Part shown: positions 12,262 through 20,362 of the stretch, in pieces | How the letters are laid out: every line of letters begins with the position of its first letter | Position numbering within the stretch: position 1 is the stretch's first letter | Program-made: the position numbers and the translations under genes | The notes under the pieces: model-generated | Told to the model about the DNA's origin: nothing | Databases searched by the model: none | What the model saw: the letters and a program-made list of their open reading frames with translations, nothing else | Assembly (NCBI GenBank): GCA_020444045.1 | Contig: JAHLLS010000016.1 | Span: 62,001 to 126,000, forward strand | Direction of reading: 5' to 3' | DNA: 64,000 nucleotides | DNA from: Deltaproteobacteria bacterium | Lineage (GTDB): Bacteria > Desulfobacterota > Desulfobacteria > Desulfobacterales > UBA5852

Positions 12262-13033
12262 CGGACGGGTGTCTCCTATGGTGCACCGCTTTTTCCTGCG
12301 GCAGGGTATTTATAGTCCGGGTTACGAGGGGAACAAGGCGTCGGGACCGCGCGGGAAGAGCGACTGAACGGGTAAATCCTACAGGCAATCGACGTTTCGC
12401 GACCTTTGCGTAACCCGGCCTTGTGCCCAAATTCCTTATGTCATCGATCTTGAACACAAACCATCATGCTTCAAAGGCGTTGATGCGATGGTGCCTGGCA
12501 GAGGCAAGAAATCCGCCCGGCAATCACCCATATCGACCCTGCCATGTCTATCAGAAGTCGGTTCCCATGTAAAGAAAAAACACTATAGAGGGTAGGATAT
12601 GACTAAATGCGCCACAATATCTGGTATTTGTTGGCGATGAAATGTGAGAGGGCATAAAAAAGGCGGCGCTGGTGGCTCCGCCTCAGGCCTCGATCCGGTT
12701 TTCGAGTTGGGGTATGTATTGCGATTTGTCACCAACCCCGGGAATTTCTCCTGGTGGATCATCTTGAGGACGGTTTTAATCTCCGCGTTGGCGGTGAGGC
12801 CCTCCCTACCACCATCAGGATACTGCCACGATGGGGGCAAACGCCACAGTGTCCGCTACATCCATTCGGCGCGGCGCGTCGAACATCATAGCGTCGACCG
12901 TCATATCGACTTTTCATTTCGTACACGAATTCCCGCAGGCGAGGGCTGTCAAGCAGCCTGGTATTGTTTTCGTTGGCGCGGTTGCCCGAGATGAGGGTCA
13001 TTTCTCAGCGTGGCGGCTACATTGCTGCGGCAG
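12262..13033. other. 772-bp gap between smc and the PilZ gene, mostly uninterpreted
   Basis: No intact gene is convincing here. Short open frames on both strands (for example minus-strand frames at 12583-12840 and 12759-13001) have poor coding character. The minus strand ends in a good terminator at 12655-12683 with no recognised gene upstream of it except the PilZ gene some 350 bases away. The stretch could be a long 3' untranslated region or a decayed gene. Confidence 0.5.
12655..12683 (-). terminator. Rho-independent terminator, minus strand
   Basis: AGGCGG (12661-12666) pairs with CCGCCT (12678-12683). On the minus strand the stem is followed directly by a TTTTTT run, a classical intrinsic terminator. 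It would end transcripts coming from the PilZ gene or from an unrecognised short gene between 12690 and 13030. Confidence 0.7.
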
Positions 13034-13456
13034 CTATTCTTTTACAGCGCAAGCCTCGTCACCGCAGGCATCGGTTTGGTCTTTGATAAAATCGGCTAGA
13101 GATTTCTGGGCGGAATCGTCCTTCCAACCTACCCAGTAAAACTCGCATCCTAAATCATACATGTCGTCCATGCGTCGTTTTTTGCACCAGACGGCCTTGG
13201 CCATGGCGATGATCGGCATTTCAAAATCGGGCGACTCGATTTCAAGGGCTAACATAGCGTCGGCGGGCACCTCGTTCTTGGCGGTGAAGCACACCCCGCC
13301 GCCGCTCACATTGATGGCCAGGCTACTTAAGGGGCTGTTTTGGTCCACATGTTTTTCGAGCATGCGGTACTTGAGGTGCCAGTTTTGGTCGATCCGGGGA
13401 AATTTTCTCTTTTTCAGCATGGCTTCTAACCTTTCGACAAAAGTGTAAAGAGTCAT
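13034..13456 (-). CDS. PilZ domain protein (probable c-di-GMP receptor)
   Basis: A 140-residue single-domain PilZ protein. It shows both c-di-GMP-binding elements: the RxxxR motif (RKFPR, about residue 16) and the N-x-S-x-x-G motif (NVSGGG, about residue 52). The beta-barrel follows, ending with a CEFYWVGW strand and a C-terminal helix. PilZ proteins relay c-di-GMP levels to motility, polysaccharide or secretion machinery; no partner gene is adjacent. A GTG seven codons upstream is possible, but AGGTGG lies eight bases before the chosen ATG. Confidence 0.85.
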   Translation of the reverse strand: MTLYTFVERLEAMLKKRKFPRIDQNWHLKYRMLEKHVDQNSPLSSLAINVSGGGVCFTAKNEVPADAMLALEIESPDFEMPIIAMAKAVWCKKRRMDDMYDLGCEFYWVGWKDDSAQKSLADFIKDQTDACGDEACAVKE

Positions 13457-13627
13457 CAGGCCCCACCTTTGAAACACACGGTGAGATGTTCATTTTAAAT
13501 GCGTATTTTTAAACGAATCAAAAGAAAGAGCCTGCTCGCAGATTGATCCTGCGTTTCGCTCAAAAAGTCGCCGGGATTTTAATCTTTTGGAGCTGTTCCT
13601 GGTTTTTCACATGCGCTTAATGGCGCA

Positions 13628-14764
13628 TCAATGGGTCGCCTTCCCCAAAGTTTGATCCCGGTAGTGCAGATCCACCCAGTCCCGGTAGCTGCCGTCTATG
13701 ACGCGCCGCCACCAGGTTTCGTTTTCCAGATACCAGTTGAGGGTCTGCTGCAACCCGTCCTCGAAGGTGATTTCCGGCCGGTAGCCCAGCGCTTGCATGG
13801 CCTTTTGCGCATTGATGGCATAGCGCCGGTCGTGCCCCGGCCGGTCGGTGACATGGGTGATGAGGGTATCGCAAGTGCGGCCCTCGGCCGGCGGGGCCTG
13901 GGGAAAGCGTTCGCTTAAGGTCGGCGTGGTCCTGAAGGCCGCATCCATGAGACCGCAAAGCAGGGTCACGATTTCCATGTTGGGCCGCTCGTTGTTGCCC
14001 CCGATGTTGTAGGTCTCACCCGCAGTACCCTTGTGAATAACACGGTCGATGCCCCGGCAGTGATCTTCCACGTGCAGCCAGTCGCGTACCTGCAGGCCGT
14101 CGCCATAGACCGGCAACGGTTTGCCGGCCAGCATGTTCACGACCAGCAGCGGGATCAGTTTTTCCGGAAAATGGTAGGGACCGTAGTTGTTGGAGCAATT
14201 ACTGGTGGTGGTGTTCAATCCGTAAGTGTGGTGATAGGCCCGCACCAGGTGGTCCGAAGCGGCCTTGCTGGCCGCGTAGGGGGAGTTGGGTGCATAAGGC
14301 GTGGTTTCCTCGAAGGGCGGATCATCCGGTCCGAGGGAGCCAAAGACTTCGTCCGTGGACACGTGGTGAAAACGGTGTCCACGGCCTGTGCCCCGGTCCA
14401 GCCAGACCGCCTTGGCAGCTTTGAGCAGGGTGTGGGTACCAAGGACGTTGGCGTCGATAAAGGCGTCGGGTCCGTGGATGGATCGGTCCACGTGGGATTC
14501 GGCCGCAAAATGGACGATGGTGTCTACTGCCGCATCGCGCAGTGCCCGCTCTATCGTATCGAAATCCCGGATGTCGCCCTGAACGAAATGGAAGTGGGGG
14601 TGTTCACGGAGGGATGCCAGGTTTTCAATATTGCCGGCATAGGTCAGGGCGTCCAATACGGTCATCCGGTGATCGGGGTAGCGCTGCATCCAGTAGTGCA
14701 CGAAATTGGCGCCGATGAAGCCGGCCCCGCCGGTCACCAGGAGGGATTGAGGCTGGTGGGTCAT
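13628..14764 (-). CDS. rfbB: dTDP-glucose 4,6-dehydratase
   Basis: A 378-residue extended SDR that converts dTDP-glucose to dTDP-4-keto-6-deoxyglucose in dTDP-L-rhamnose synthesis. It has the NAD-binding TGGAGFIGANFVHYW at the N-terminus, ESHVDRSIHGPDAFI, the YAASKAASD catalytic Tyr/Lys and NCSNNYGPYHFPEKLIPL. The ATG overlaps the rfbD stop as ATGA, preceded by AGGAGG. It is the last gene of the rfbA-rfbC-rfbD-rfbB order. A small inverted repeat (ATGCGC/GCGCAT) follows the stop. Confidence 0.96.
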   Translation of the reverse strand: MTHQPQSLLVTGGAGFIGANFVHYWMQRYPDHRMTVLDALTYAGNIENLASLREHPHFHFVQGDIRDFDTIERALRDAAVDTIVHFAAESHVDRSIHGPDAFIDANVLGTHTLLKAAKAVWLDRGTGRGHRFHHVSTDEVFGSLGPDDPPFEETTPYAPNSPYAASKAASDHLVRAYHHTYGLNTTTSNCSNNYGPYHFPEKLIPLLVVNMLAGKPLPVYGDGLQVRDWLHVEDHCRGIDRVIHKGTAGETYNIGGNNERPNMEIVTLLCGLMDAAFRTTPTLSERFPQAPPAEGRTCDTLITHVTDRPGHDRRYAINAQKAMQALGYRPEITFEDGLQQTLNWYLENETWWRRVIDGSYRDWVDLHYRDQTLGKATH

Positions 14765-15651
14765 GCATCCTCCTTTGCGAGGCGCTCGAGCATGTCGTCG
14801 AGGCCGGTTTGCCAGGCCTTCGGGTGGATGCCGAAGTAGGCCTCGATCTTGCGGCAGTCCAAGGCCGAGTTCGCAGGTCGTCGGGCCCGCGTGGGGTAAT
14901 CGGCGGTGGTAATGGGGTGGACGGCCACCGAGCGCTCGAGAATGCCTTTTCTGTGTCCGGTGCGGACGATCGCCTCCGCAAAGGCGTGCCAGCTGGTGAC
15001 CGGGCTGCCGCAAAAATGGTAGGTCCCCCAGCTGGTAGTCTCCTGATTCACAATTTGGCGATAGAGATCGAGGATAAAAGCAGCAATGTGCCCGGCGTAG
15101 GTGGGGCCGCCGCGCTGATCCGCAACGACCCGGAGTACGTCCCGTTCCCGGGCCAGCCGCAGCATGGTCTTGACGAAGTTGTTGCCGTGGACCCCGAAAA
15201 CCCAGCTCACCCGTATGATCAGGTGGTGGTGAAGACGTTGGCGGATCGCTTCCTCCCCCTCCCATTTGCTGTGGCCATAGACACCTATGGGCGCTACGGG
15301 ATCGGTTTCCAAATAAGGCCGGGGGTTTGTGCCGTCGAAGACATAGTCGGTGGAAAGATGAACCAGGGGGATGCCGGCCTCCGCGGCTGCTTTAGCCAGG
15401 TTGGCGGCGCCATCCCGGTTGACCCGGAATGCAATCCCGGGCTCGTCTTCGGCCTTGTCGACAGCGGTAAAGGCCGCCGCATTGACAATCATGGCGGGCC
15501 CGGTTTCCCCGACAACCTGCCGGACCGCGTTGGCGTCTGTGATGTCCAACCCACTGCGGTTCAAGGCCAGGATTGGGTGGCCTTTCTCACGCGCCTGTCG
15601 CTGGACTTCCCGGCCGACTTGCCCGTCGGCACCTGTCAGAAGAAGGGTCAT
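14761..15651 (-). CDS. rfbD: dTDP-4-dehydrorhamnose reductase
   Basis: A 296-residue NAD(P)H-dependent SDR that carries out the last step to dTDP-L-rhamnose. It shows LLTGADGQVGREVQRQ at the N-terminus, the STDYVFDG block with YGHSKWEGE supplying the catalytic Tyr/Lys, and ILRVVADQRGGPTYA-like substrate-site residues. It overlaps rfbB by four bases and follows rfbC after 27 bases, so it is part of one operon. Confidence 0.95.
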   Translation of the reverse strand: MTLLLTGADGQVGREVQRQAREKGHPILALNRSGLDITDANAVRQVVGETGPAMIVNAAAFTAVDKAEDEPGIAFRVNRDGAANLAKAAAEAGIPLVHLSTDYVFDGTNPRPYLETDPVAPIGVYGHSKWEGEEAIRQRLHHHLIIRVSWVFGVHGNNFVKTMLRLARERDVLRVVADQRGGPTYAGHIAAFILDLYRQIVNQETTSWGTYHFCGSPVTSWHAFAEAIVRTGHRKGILERSVAVHPITTADYPTRARRPANSALDCRKIEAYFGIHPKAWQTGLDDMLERLAKEDA

Positions 15652-15678
15652 GAAAGTGGTTTCTTCCCAAATAGCGGG

Positions 15679-16227
15679 TCATGCAAAAAGAACCGCGGGG
15701 TCCATTCTCGAAAGGGTCGCGGCATTCCGGTCCTTGTCAGACAGCAGGGGATCGGTGATGGGCCATTCAATGCCAATATCCGGATCGTCGTAGCGGATGG
15801 TGTGTTCGCTGGCCGGCGTGTAGTAGGCCGAACACTTGTAGGCAAACAGGGCGGTTTCGCTCGTGACGCAAAAGCCGTGGGCAAAACCGGGCGGCAGCCA
15901 CAGTTGTTTTTTATTACCGCCGGACAACGTGACTCCATGCCATTTCCCAAACGTCGGGGATGCGCGCCGGATATCCACCGCCACGTCGAACACCTCGCCT
16001 TCGAGCACATAAACCAGCTTGCCCTGCGGGGCCGGGTTCTGGAAGTGAAGCCCGCGCAACACGCCGTGCCCGGAGCGGGACAGGTTGTCCTGGAGAAGGT
16101 CTTCCGTGATGCCCGCGGCGCGGTAGCGTTCACGGGAATAGGTTTCCAGGAAAAAGCCCCGCGCATCGCCGAACACCTTGGGCTCGATAAGTTTCACGCC
16201 GTCAAGGGGGGTTGCCGTGACCTTCAC
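15679..16227 (-). CDS. rfbC: dTDP-4-dehydrorhamnose 3,5-epimerase
   Basis: A 182-residue cupin-fold epimerase converting dTDP-4-keto-6-deoxyglucose to dTDP-4-keto-rhamnose. It has [17 protein letters not shown], the GLHFQNP block with the catalytic His, [12 protein letters not shown] and [12 protein letters not shown] start seven codons upstream would overlap rfbA by 25 bases; the GTG chosen gives a GTGA four-base overlap with the rfbA stop and has AAGGAAA upstream. Confidence 0.95.
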   Translation of the reverse strand: MKVTATPLDGVKLIEPKVFGDARGFFLETYSRERYRAAGITEDLLQDNLSRSGHGVLRGLHFQNPAPQGKLVYVLEGEVFDVAVDIRRASPTFGKWHGVTLSGGNKKQLWLPPGFAHGFCVTSETALFAYKCSAYYTPASEHTIRYDDPDIGIEWPITDPLLSDKDRNAATLSRMDPAVLFA

Positions 16228-17111
16228 GGGATTTCCTTCATGCGGCACAGAGCCTGCAGATAACGGCCGTAGCCGTTTTTGGCCAAGGGTTCGGCCAGCG
16301 CAGCCAGTTCGTCGACCGTGATGTAGCCCATGCGGTAGGCGATTTCTTCAGGGCAGCAGATCTTGAGGCCTTGGCGGTCTTCGATTACCTTCACGAAAAT
16401 GGCCGCATCCAGGAGGGCCTCGTGGGTGCCGGTATCCAGCCAGGCCGTGCCCCGGCTGAGGAGTTCGACGGAGAGCCGACCCCTTTCGAGATAGGCTTTG
16501 TTGACGTCGGTGATTTCAAGTTCGCCCCGGGCCGATGGGGTGATGCCCTTGGCGATGGAGACCACCGTGTTGTCGTAGAAATAGAGCCCCGTTACGGCAT
16601 AGTTGGACCGGGGCGCGGTCGGCTTTTCTTCGATATCCACCACGTTGCGGTTTTCATCGAAGCTTACCACGCCGTAGCGCTCGGGGTCTTTCACATAGTA
16701 GCCAAACACCGTGGCGCCCTCGTTCTGCCGGTTGATGTTCTGGAGTTTCGTCGAGAGCCCTTCCGCATAGAAGATATTGTCCCCCAGGATGAGCGCCACC
16801 GGACTGTCACCGATAAAGGCTTCGCCAATCAAAAACGCCTGGGCCAAGCCCTCCGGCCGGGGCTGGGCCGCGTAGTCGAGGGTGATGCCCCATTGGGAGC
16901 CGTCCCCCAGAAGATTGCGGAACAACCCCAGGTCTTGGGGGGTGGTGATCACCAGGATCTCCCGGATGCCCGACAGCATCAGGGTGGACAGAGGGTAATA
17001 GATCATCGGCTTGTCGGAAACCGGCATGAGCTGCTTGCTGACGGACTTGGTCAACGGGTGCAGCCGGGTGCCCGATCCGCCGGCAAGGATGATGCCTTTA
17101 CGTTGGATCAT
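16224..17111 (-). CDS. rfbA: Glucose-1-phosphate thymidylyltransferase
   Basis: A 295-residue nucleotidyltransferase making dTDP-glucose from glucose 1-phosphate and dTTP, the entry step to dTDP-rhamnose. It shows the [20 protein letters not shown] nucleotide-binding signature, [22 protein letters not shown] and a C-terminal [10 protein letters not shown]. The start codon is only 12 bases downstream of the amino-acid ABC transporter ATPase stop, so the rhamnose genes appear to be transcribed with that transporter. Confidence 0.96.
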   Translation of the reverse strand: MIQRKGIILAGGSGTRLHPLTKSVSKQLMPVSDKPMIYYPLSTLMLSGIREILVITTPQDLGLFRNLLGDGSQWGITLDYAAQPRPEGLAQAFLIGEAFIGDSPVALILGDNIFYAEGLSTKLQNINRQNEGATVFGYYVKDPERYGVVSFDENRNVVDIEEKPTAPRSNYAVTGLYFYDNTVVSIAKGITPSARGELEITDVNKAYLERGRLSVELLSRGTAWLDTGTHEALLDAAIFVKVIEDRQGLKICCPEEIAYRMGYITVDELAALAEPLAKNGYGRYLQALCRMKEIP

Positions 17112-17123
17112 TATCGGTGGCCT

Positions 17124-17855
17124 CTAAAGAATCTGACTCAAAAAGAGTTTGGTGCGGTCGTGGGTGGGGTTTTTGAAAAAGTGCTCGGGCGTGCCCACTT
17201 CCACGATGGCGCCCTCGTCCATGAAAATGACCCGGTCAGCCACCTCACGGGCAAACCCCATTTCGTGGGTGACCACCACCATGGTCATACCCTCCCGCGC
17301 CAGGGTTTTCATGACGTCCAGCACCTCGCCGATCATTTCGGGGTCGAGGGCCGAGGTGGGTTCGTCGAACAGCATCACTTTGGGGTCCATGGCCAGGGCC
17401 CGCGCAATCGCCACTCGCTGCTGCTGCCCGCCGGAAAGATTGTCCGGATAGGCATCGGCCTTGTCATGAATACCGACCTTTTTCAACAGCATCACGGCCT
17501 TTTCGTGGGCTTCGGCCTTGGGGCGCTTGCGCACCACCTTCTGGGCCAGGGTGATGTTTTCCAGCACCGTCTTGTGGGGAAAGAGGTTGAAGGACTGAAA
17601 CACCATGCCGACTTCCGCCCGCACCTTGTTGATGTTGGTCTTGCGGTCCAGAATATCGACGCCGTCAATCAGGATGTGCCCCTTTTCCGCGGCTTCGAGA
17701 TGGTTCAGGCAGCGCAGGAAGGTGCTTTTCCCTGACCCGGAGGGGCCGATCACCACGACCACTTCACCGGCCGCGATCTGGGTAGATACTCCCACCAGGG
17801 CTTGGACCTTGTGGGGCACAAAAAACGTTTTATGGACATCGGTGACTTCGATCAC
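17124..17855 (-). CDS. Polar amino-acid ABC transporter ATP-binding protein
   Basis: A 243-residue ATPase of the GlnQ/HisP family energising uptake of polar amino acids. Walker A is [18 protein letters not shown], the Q loop is [15 protein letters not shown], the signature is [17 protein letters not shown], Walker B is [14 protein letters not shown], and the switch His is in [12 protein letters not shown]. It overlaps the permease gene by four bases. Specificity cannot be read; glutamate, glutamine or related amino acids are likely from the family. Confidence 0.93.
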   Translation of the reverse strand: MIEVTDVHKTFFVPHKVQALVGVSTQIAAGEVVVVIGPSGSGKSTFLRCLNHLEAAEKGHILIDGVDILDRKTNINKVRAEVGMVFQSFNLFPHKTVLENITLAQKVVRKRPKAEAHEKAVMLLKKVGIHDKADAYPDNLSGGQQQRVAIARALAMDPKVMLFDEPTSALDPEMIGEVLDVMKTLAREGMTMVVVTHEMGFAREVADRVIFMDEGAIVEVGTPEHFFKNPTHDRTKLFLSQIL

Positions 17856-18865
17856 TGTATTGCCATCTTCCTTTCCATATATTGTACGGCCATCGACAAG
17901 GTAAAGGTCAGCACCAGGTAAAGAATGGCACAGGTGAACCAGAATTCATAGGGGGACAGGCTGATCGTGATGGCCTCGCGGGTGGCCTTGGTCAGTTCGC
18001 GGATGGCGATCATGCCGAGCAGTGATGAATCCTTGATCAGGCTGATGAATTGGCCCGCCAGGGGCGGCAGGATGCGGCGCATGGCCTGGGGCAGGATGAT
18101 GTAGTACATGGCCTGGGGGCCGGTCATGCCGAGAGACCGGGCGGCCTCAGTCTGCCCGCGGTGGATGCTCTGAATGCCGGATCGTACAATTTCGGTGACA
18201 TAGGCGCCTGTGAAGGTGGCCAGGGCGGCGACACCGTAATAAAGGGCGTCGATTTCCGAGAAACCGTAGCGCAGGAGCAACTGGTTGACCAGGGTTGCCA
18301 GGACGAAATACCAGATAAAAATTTGCACCAGCAGCGGGGAACCGCGAACGATCTCCACATAGGTGATGGCCGACCACTTCAGGGCGGGGTTTTTGGAGAT
18401 GCGCGCGATGCCGCCCAGCATCCCGATCAGGATGCCGAACACGATGGCGTACATGCTCACTTTGAGTGTCAACCACATGCCTTGCAGCAGGATACCGGGC
18501 TGCCACTTGTGGTAGACGCCGAGAACTTTGCCGGGCACAATGAAATCACCTTTGTAGACCCAGATCTCCTCGGCCTGGCCCATCGGGTAGGATTTGCTGC
18601 CGTCATCGCTCTTGACAATGACGACGGCGTCGGCGCCTTTGCCGGTGATGGCTTCGACGACCCCCTCCATGTCGGCGACAATGTCGATGCGTTCCTGGTT
18701 GACGAAATATTTTGGAACATCAAACCAGTGCCAGACATAATCGATTTTGGCGGTGGCATAGGAAAGTGTGCCGACGATCGCGATGACGCCAAGAAAAAAA
18801 ACGCCTACCCACAAAAAATAGGCGCTTCGGTAGCGCAGTTCTTCTAATTTGGCCAGAAAGTTCAT
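17852..18865 (-). CDS. Polar amino-acid ABC transporter permease with long N-terminal extension
   Basis: A 337-residue inner-membrane permease of the HisM/GlnP family. The first helix (about residues 17-40) is followed by about 80 hydrophilic residues before the usual transmembrane domain starts at [20 protein letters not shown]. The EAA-type loop is [20 protein letters not shown]. Family members are usually 220-250 residues, so the extra N-terminal domain, probably periplasmic, is unusual. An ATG four codons upstream lacks a ribosome-binding site; GGGGAGG precedes the chosen one. Confidence 0.88.
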   Translation of the reverse strand: MNFLAKLEELRYRSAYFLWVGVFFLGVIAIVGTLSYATAKIDYVWHWFDVPKYFVNQERIDIVADMEGVVEAITGKGADAVVIVKSDDGSKSYPMGQAEEIWVYKGDFIVPGKVLGVYHKWQPGILLQGMWLTLKVSMYAIVFGILIGMLGGIARISKNPALKWSAITYVEIVRGSPLLVQIFIWYFVLATLVNQLLLRYGFSEIDALYYGVAALATFTGAYVTEIVRSGIQSIHRGQTEAARSLGMTGPQAMYYIILPQAMRRILPPLAGQFISLIKDSSLLGMIAIRELTKATREAITISLSPYEFWFTCAILYLVLTFTLSMAVQYMERKMAIQ

Positions 18866-18951
18866 TGGCCTCCCCATCGTATGGCGTGTAAATGCGTTGT
18901 AGTTGATTTACCCTCTGTTCGGTTACGGAAAATCGTTGATTTGGGCGATAA

Positions 18952-18990
18952 GGGCCGAACGGTCAGCCCATGGGCTGAACCGTTCGGCCC
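18952..18990 (-). promoter_or_regulatory. Intercistronic hairpin between binding-protein and permease genes
   Basis: A 12-bp perfect stem GGGCCGAACGGT/ACCGTTCGGCCC encloses the palindrome CAGCCCATGGGCTG with a single bulged A. On the minus strand it is followed by TTAT rather than a U tract. It sits between the solute-binding-protein stop and the permease start, where such stems usually stabilise the upstream mRNA or partly terminate transcription. Confidence 0.7.
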
Positions 18991-19020
18991 GACAGCCGTT
19001 ATCCGTGCTGCAATGGCAAG

Positions 19021-19944
19021 CTATTCGACTTCTTTGATCCAATCCGTGCTGGTAATCCAGCGTTCATAGATTTTGTCGTAGCGGCCGTCGTTTTTCATCT
19101 GGCGCAGGAAGTTGTTCAGCCAGTTCATGAAATCCGGGTCGCCCTTGCGAATGGCCCAGGCCAGCGGCTCGTAGGTAAACGGTTCATCCAGGAAGATCAG
19201 TTTGCCGGCCCCCTGTTGGGCCATGAAGGTGGCGCAGAAGGGCAGGTCGTAGACCGTGGCGTCGGCTTTGCCGCTCAGCGCTTCCAGGGCGGCTTCGGCT
19301 TCGACTTCGAAGGATTTGTAGGTGGCCTTGGGGATCATGCGCTTGATGGCCTGCTCGCCGGTGGTGCCCAGCTTGGAGGTAATGACGTATTTGGGATCGT
19401 TCAGATCCTTGTAGGATTTGACGACGCCCTCATGTTTCTTGTTGAGCAGGATGGTCTGGCCGACGATGATGTAAGGATCGGCAAAGTTGATTTTCAGGTT
19501 GCGCTGCTGGGTGACGGTCATGCCGCTCATGATGATGTCGAACTTCTTGGTCACCAGGGCCGGAATGATGCCGTCCCAGGCCGTGTTGACGGGCACGAAC
19601 TTGACCCCCATGGCATCGGCCATGGCTTTGGCCATGTCGATGTCGAACCCGACGAAATTGCCGTTCTTGTCGGCCATTTCAAAGGGCAGGTAACCGGCTT
19701 CGAACCCGACCCGCAATTCGCCGCGCTGCACGATTTCTTCCAACGTGGATTGTCTGACAAGATCCATGCGGGAATTCATCTCGCCATCACCTTTATCCGC
19801 AAGGGCGGCTTGCACGGCCTTTTCAACTTCGGCTTTAACGTCGACGCTTTCACCGGCTTGTTGTTGGCAGCTTATAAACATGAAAAGTGAAAGACAGGCG
19901 ACGACGATTGCCAGCAATCCGACCAGTTTGAAGTGTTTGTTCAT
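19021..19944 (-). CDS. Polar amino-acid ABC transporter substrate-binding lipoprotein
   Basis: A 307-residue type 3 periplasmic binding protein of the polar amino-acid uptake family. An N-terminal signal ends in a lipobox-like FISC at about residue 26, predicting a lipid anchor. A roughly 45-residue helical linker (VDVKAEVEKAVQAALADK) precedes the binding domain with GELRVGFEAGYLPFEM and FVGFDIDMAKAMADAMG. AAGGAGG lies upstream of the chosen ATG; an earlier in-frame start has no such site. It is first in an operon with the permease and ATPase genes. Confidence 0.93.
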   Translation of the reverse strand: MNKHFKLVGLLAIVVACLSLFMFISCQQQAGESVDVKAEVEKAVQAALADKGDGEMNSRMDLVRQSTLEEIVQRGELRVGFEAGYLPFEMADKNGNFVGFDIDMAKAMADAMGVKFVPVNTAWDGIIPALVTKKFDIIMSGMTVTQQRNLKINFADPYIIVGQTILLNKKHEGVVKSYKDLNDPKYVITSKLGTTGEQAIKRMIPKATYKSFEVEAEAALEALSGKADATVYDLPFCATFMAQQGAGKLIFLDEPFTYEPLAWAIRKGDPDFMNWLNNFLRQMKNDGRYDKIYERWITSTDWIKEVE

Positions 19945-20362
19945 TCCTTCCTCCTTGAGTTGATGCAAGATTGGGTTGTTCGATAGAAGCACTACAGCCA
20001 ATAGAATCTTTTATGCTGTGCCATAAAAACCCACTGAGGGCACAGTGGAGTCTGAAAGATGAGCATCTAATGAGTCTAAAGGCAAACGTCCGCATTTTAA
20101 GAAGGAAATGGGAGTCCGTTTACCAATATTCCTTGCTGAAATAATTTGTCGGGACCCACAACCGGCAATTCAAGGTAAGAACAACTTGCCCACATCACAT
20201 AGAATATGTCCACCGTTTGGTCAAGAGGAATGGCGAAACCCGTTGAATTATCAGCAACCCTTGTGGTATGTAAAAGGCGCTGTTTCCAGCCTTGTTCCCT
20301 TTCCGGGGAACCGTTTGTGACCACTGCTCGCGGATGTGCCAACCGACTCAACGGGAGAGACC
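19945..20362. other. Divergent intergenic region between the amino-acid ABC operon and the PFP gene
   Basis: About 420 bases between divergently transcribed genes. It should hold both promoters, but no clear -35/-10 pair stands out. A small hairpin CCACTG/CAGTGG with a six-base loop lies at 20031-20048, in what would be the leader of the ABC operon. Open frames on either strand look non-coding. Confidence 0.5.
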
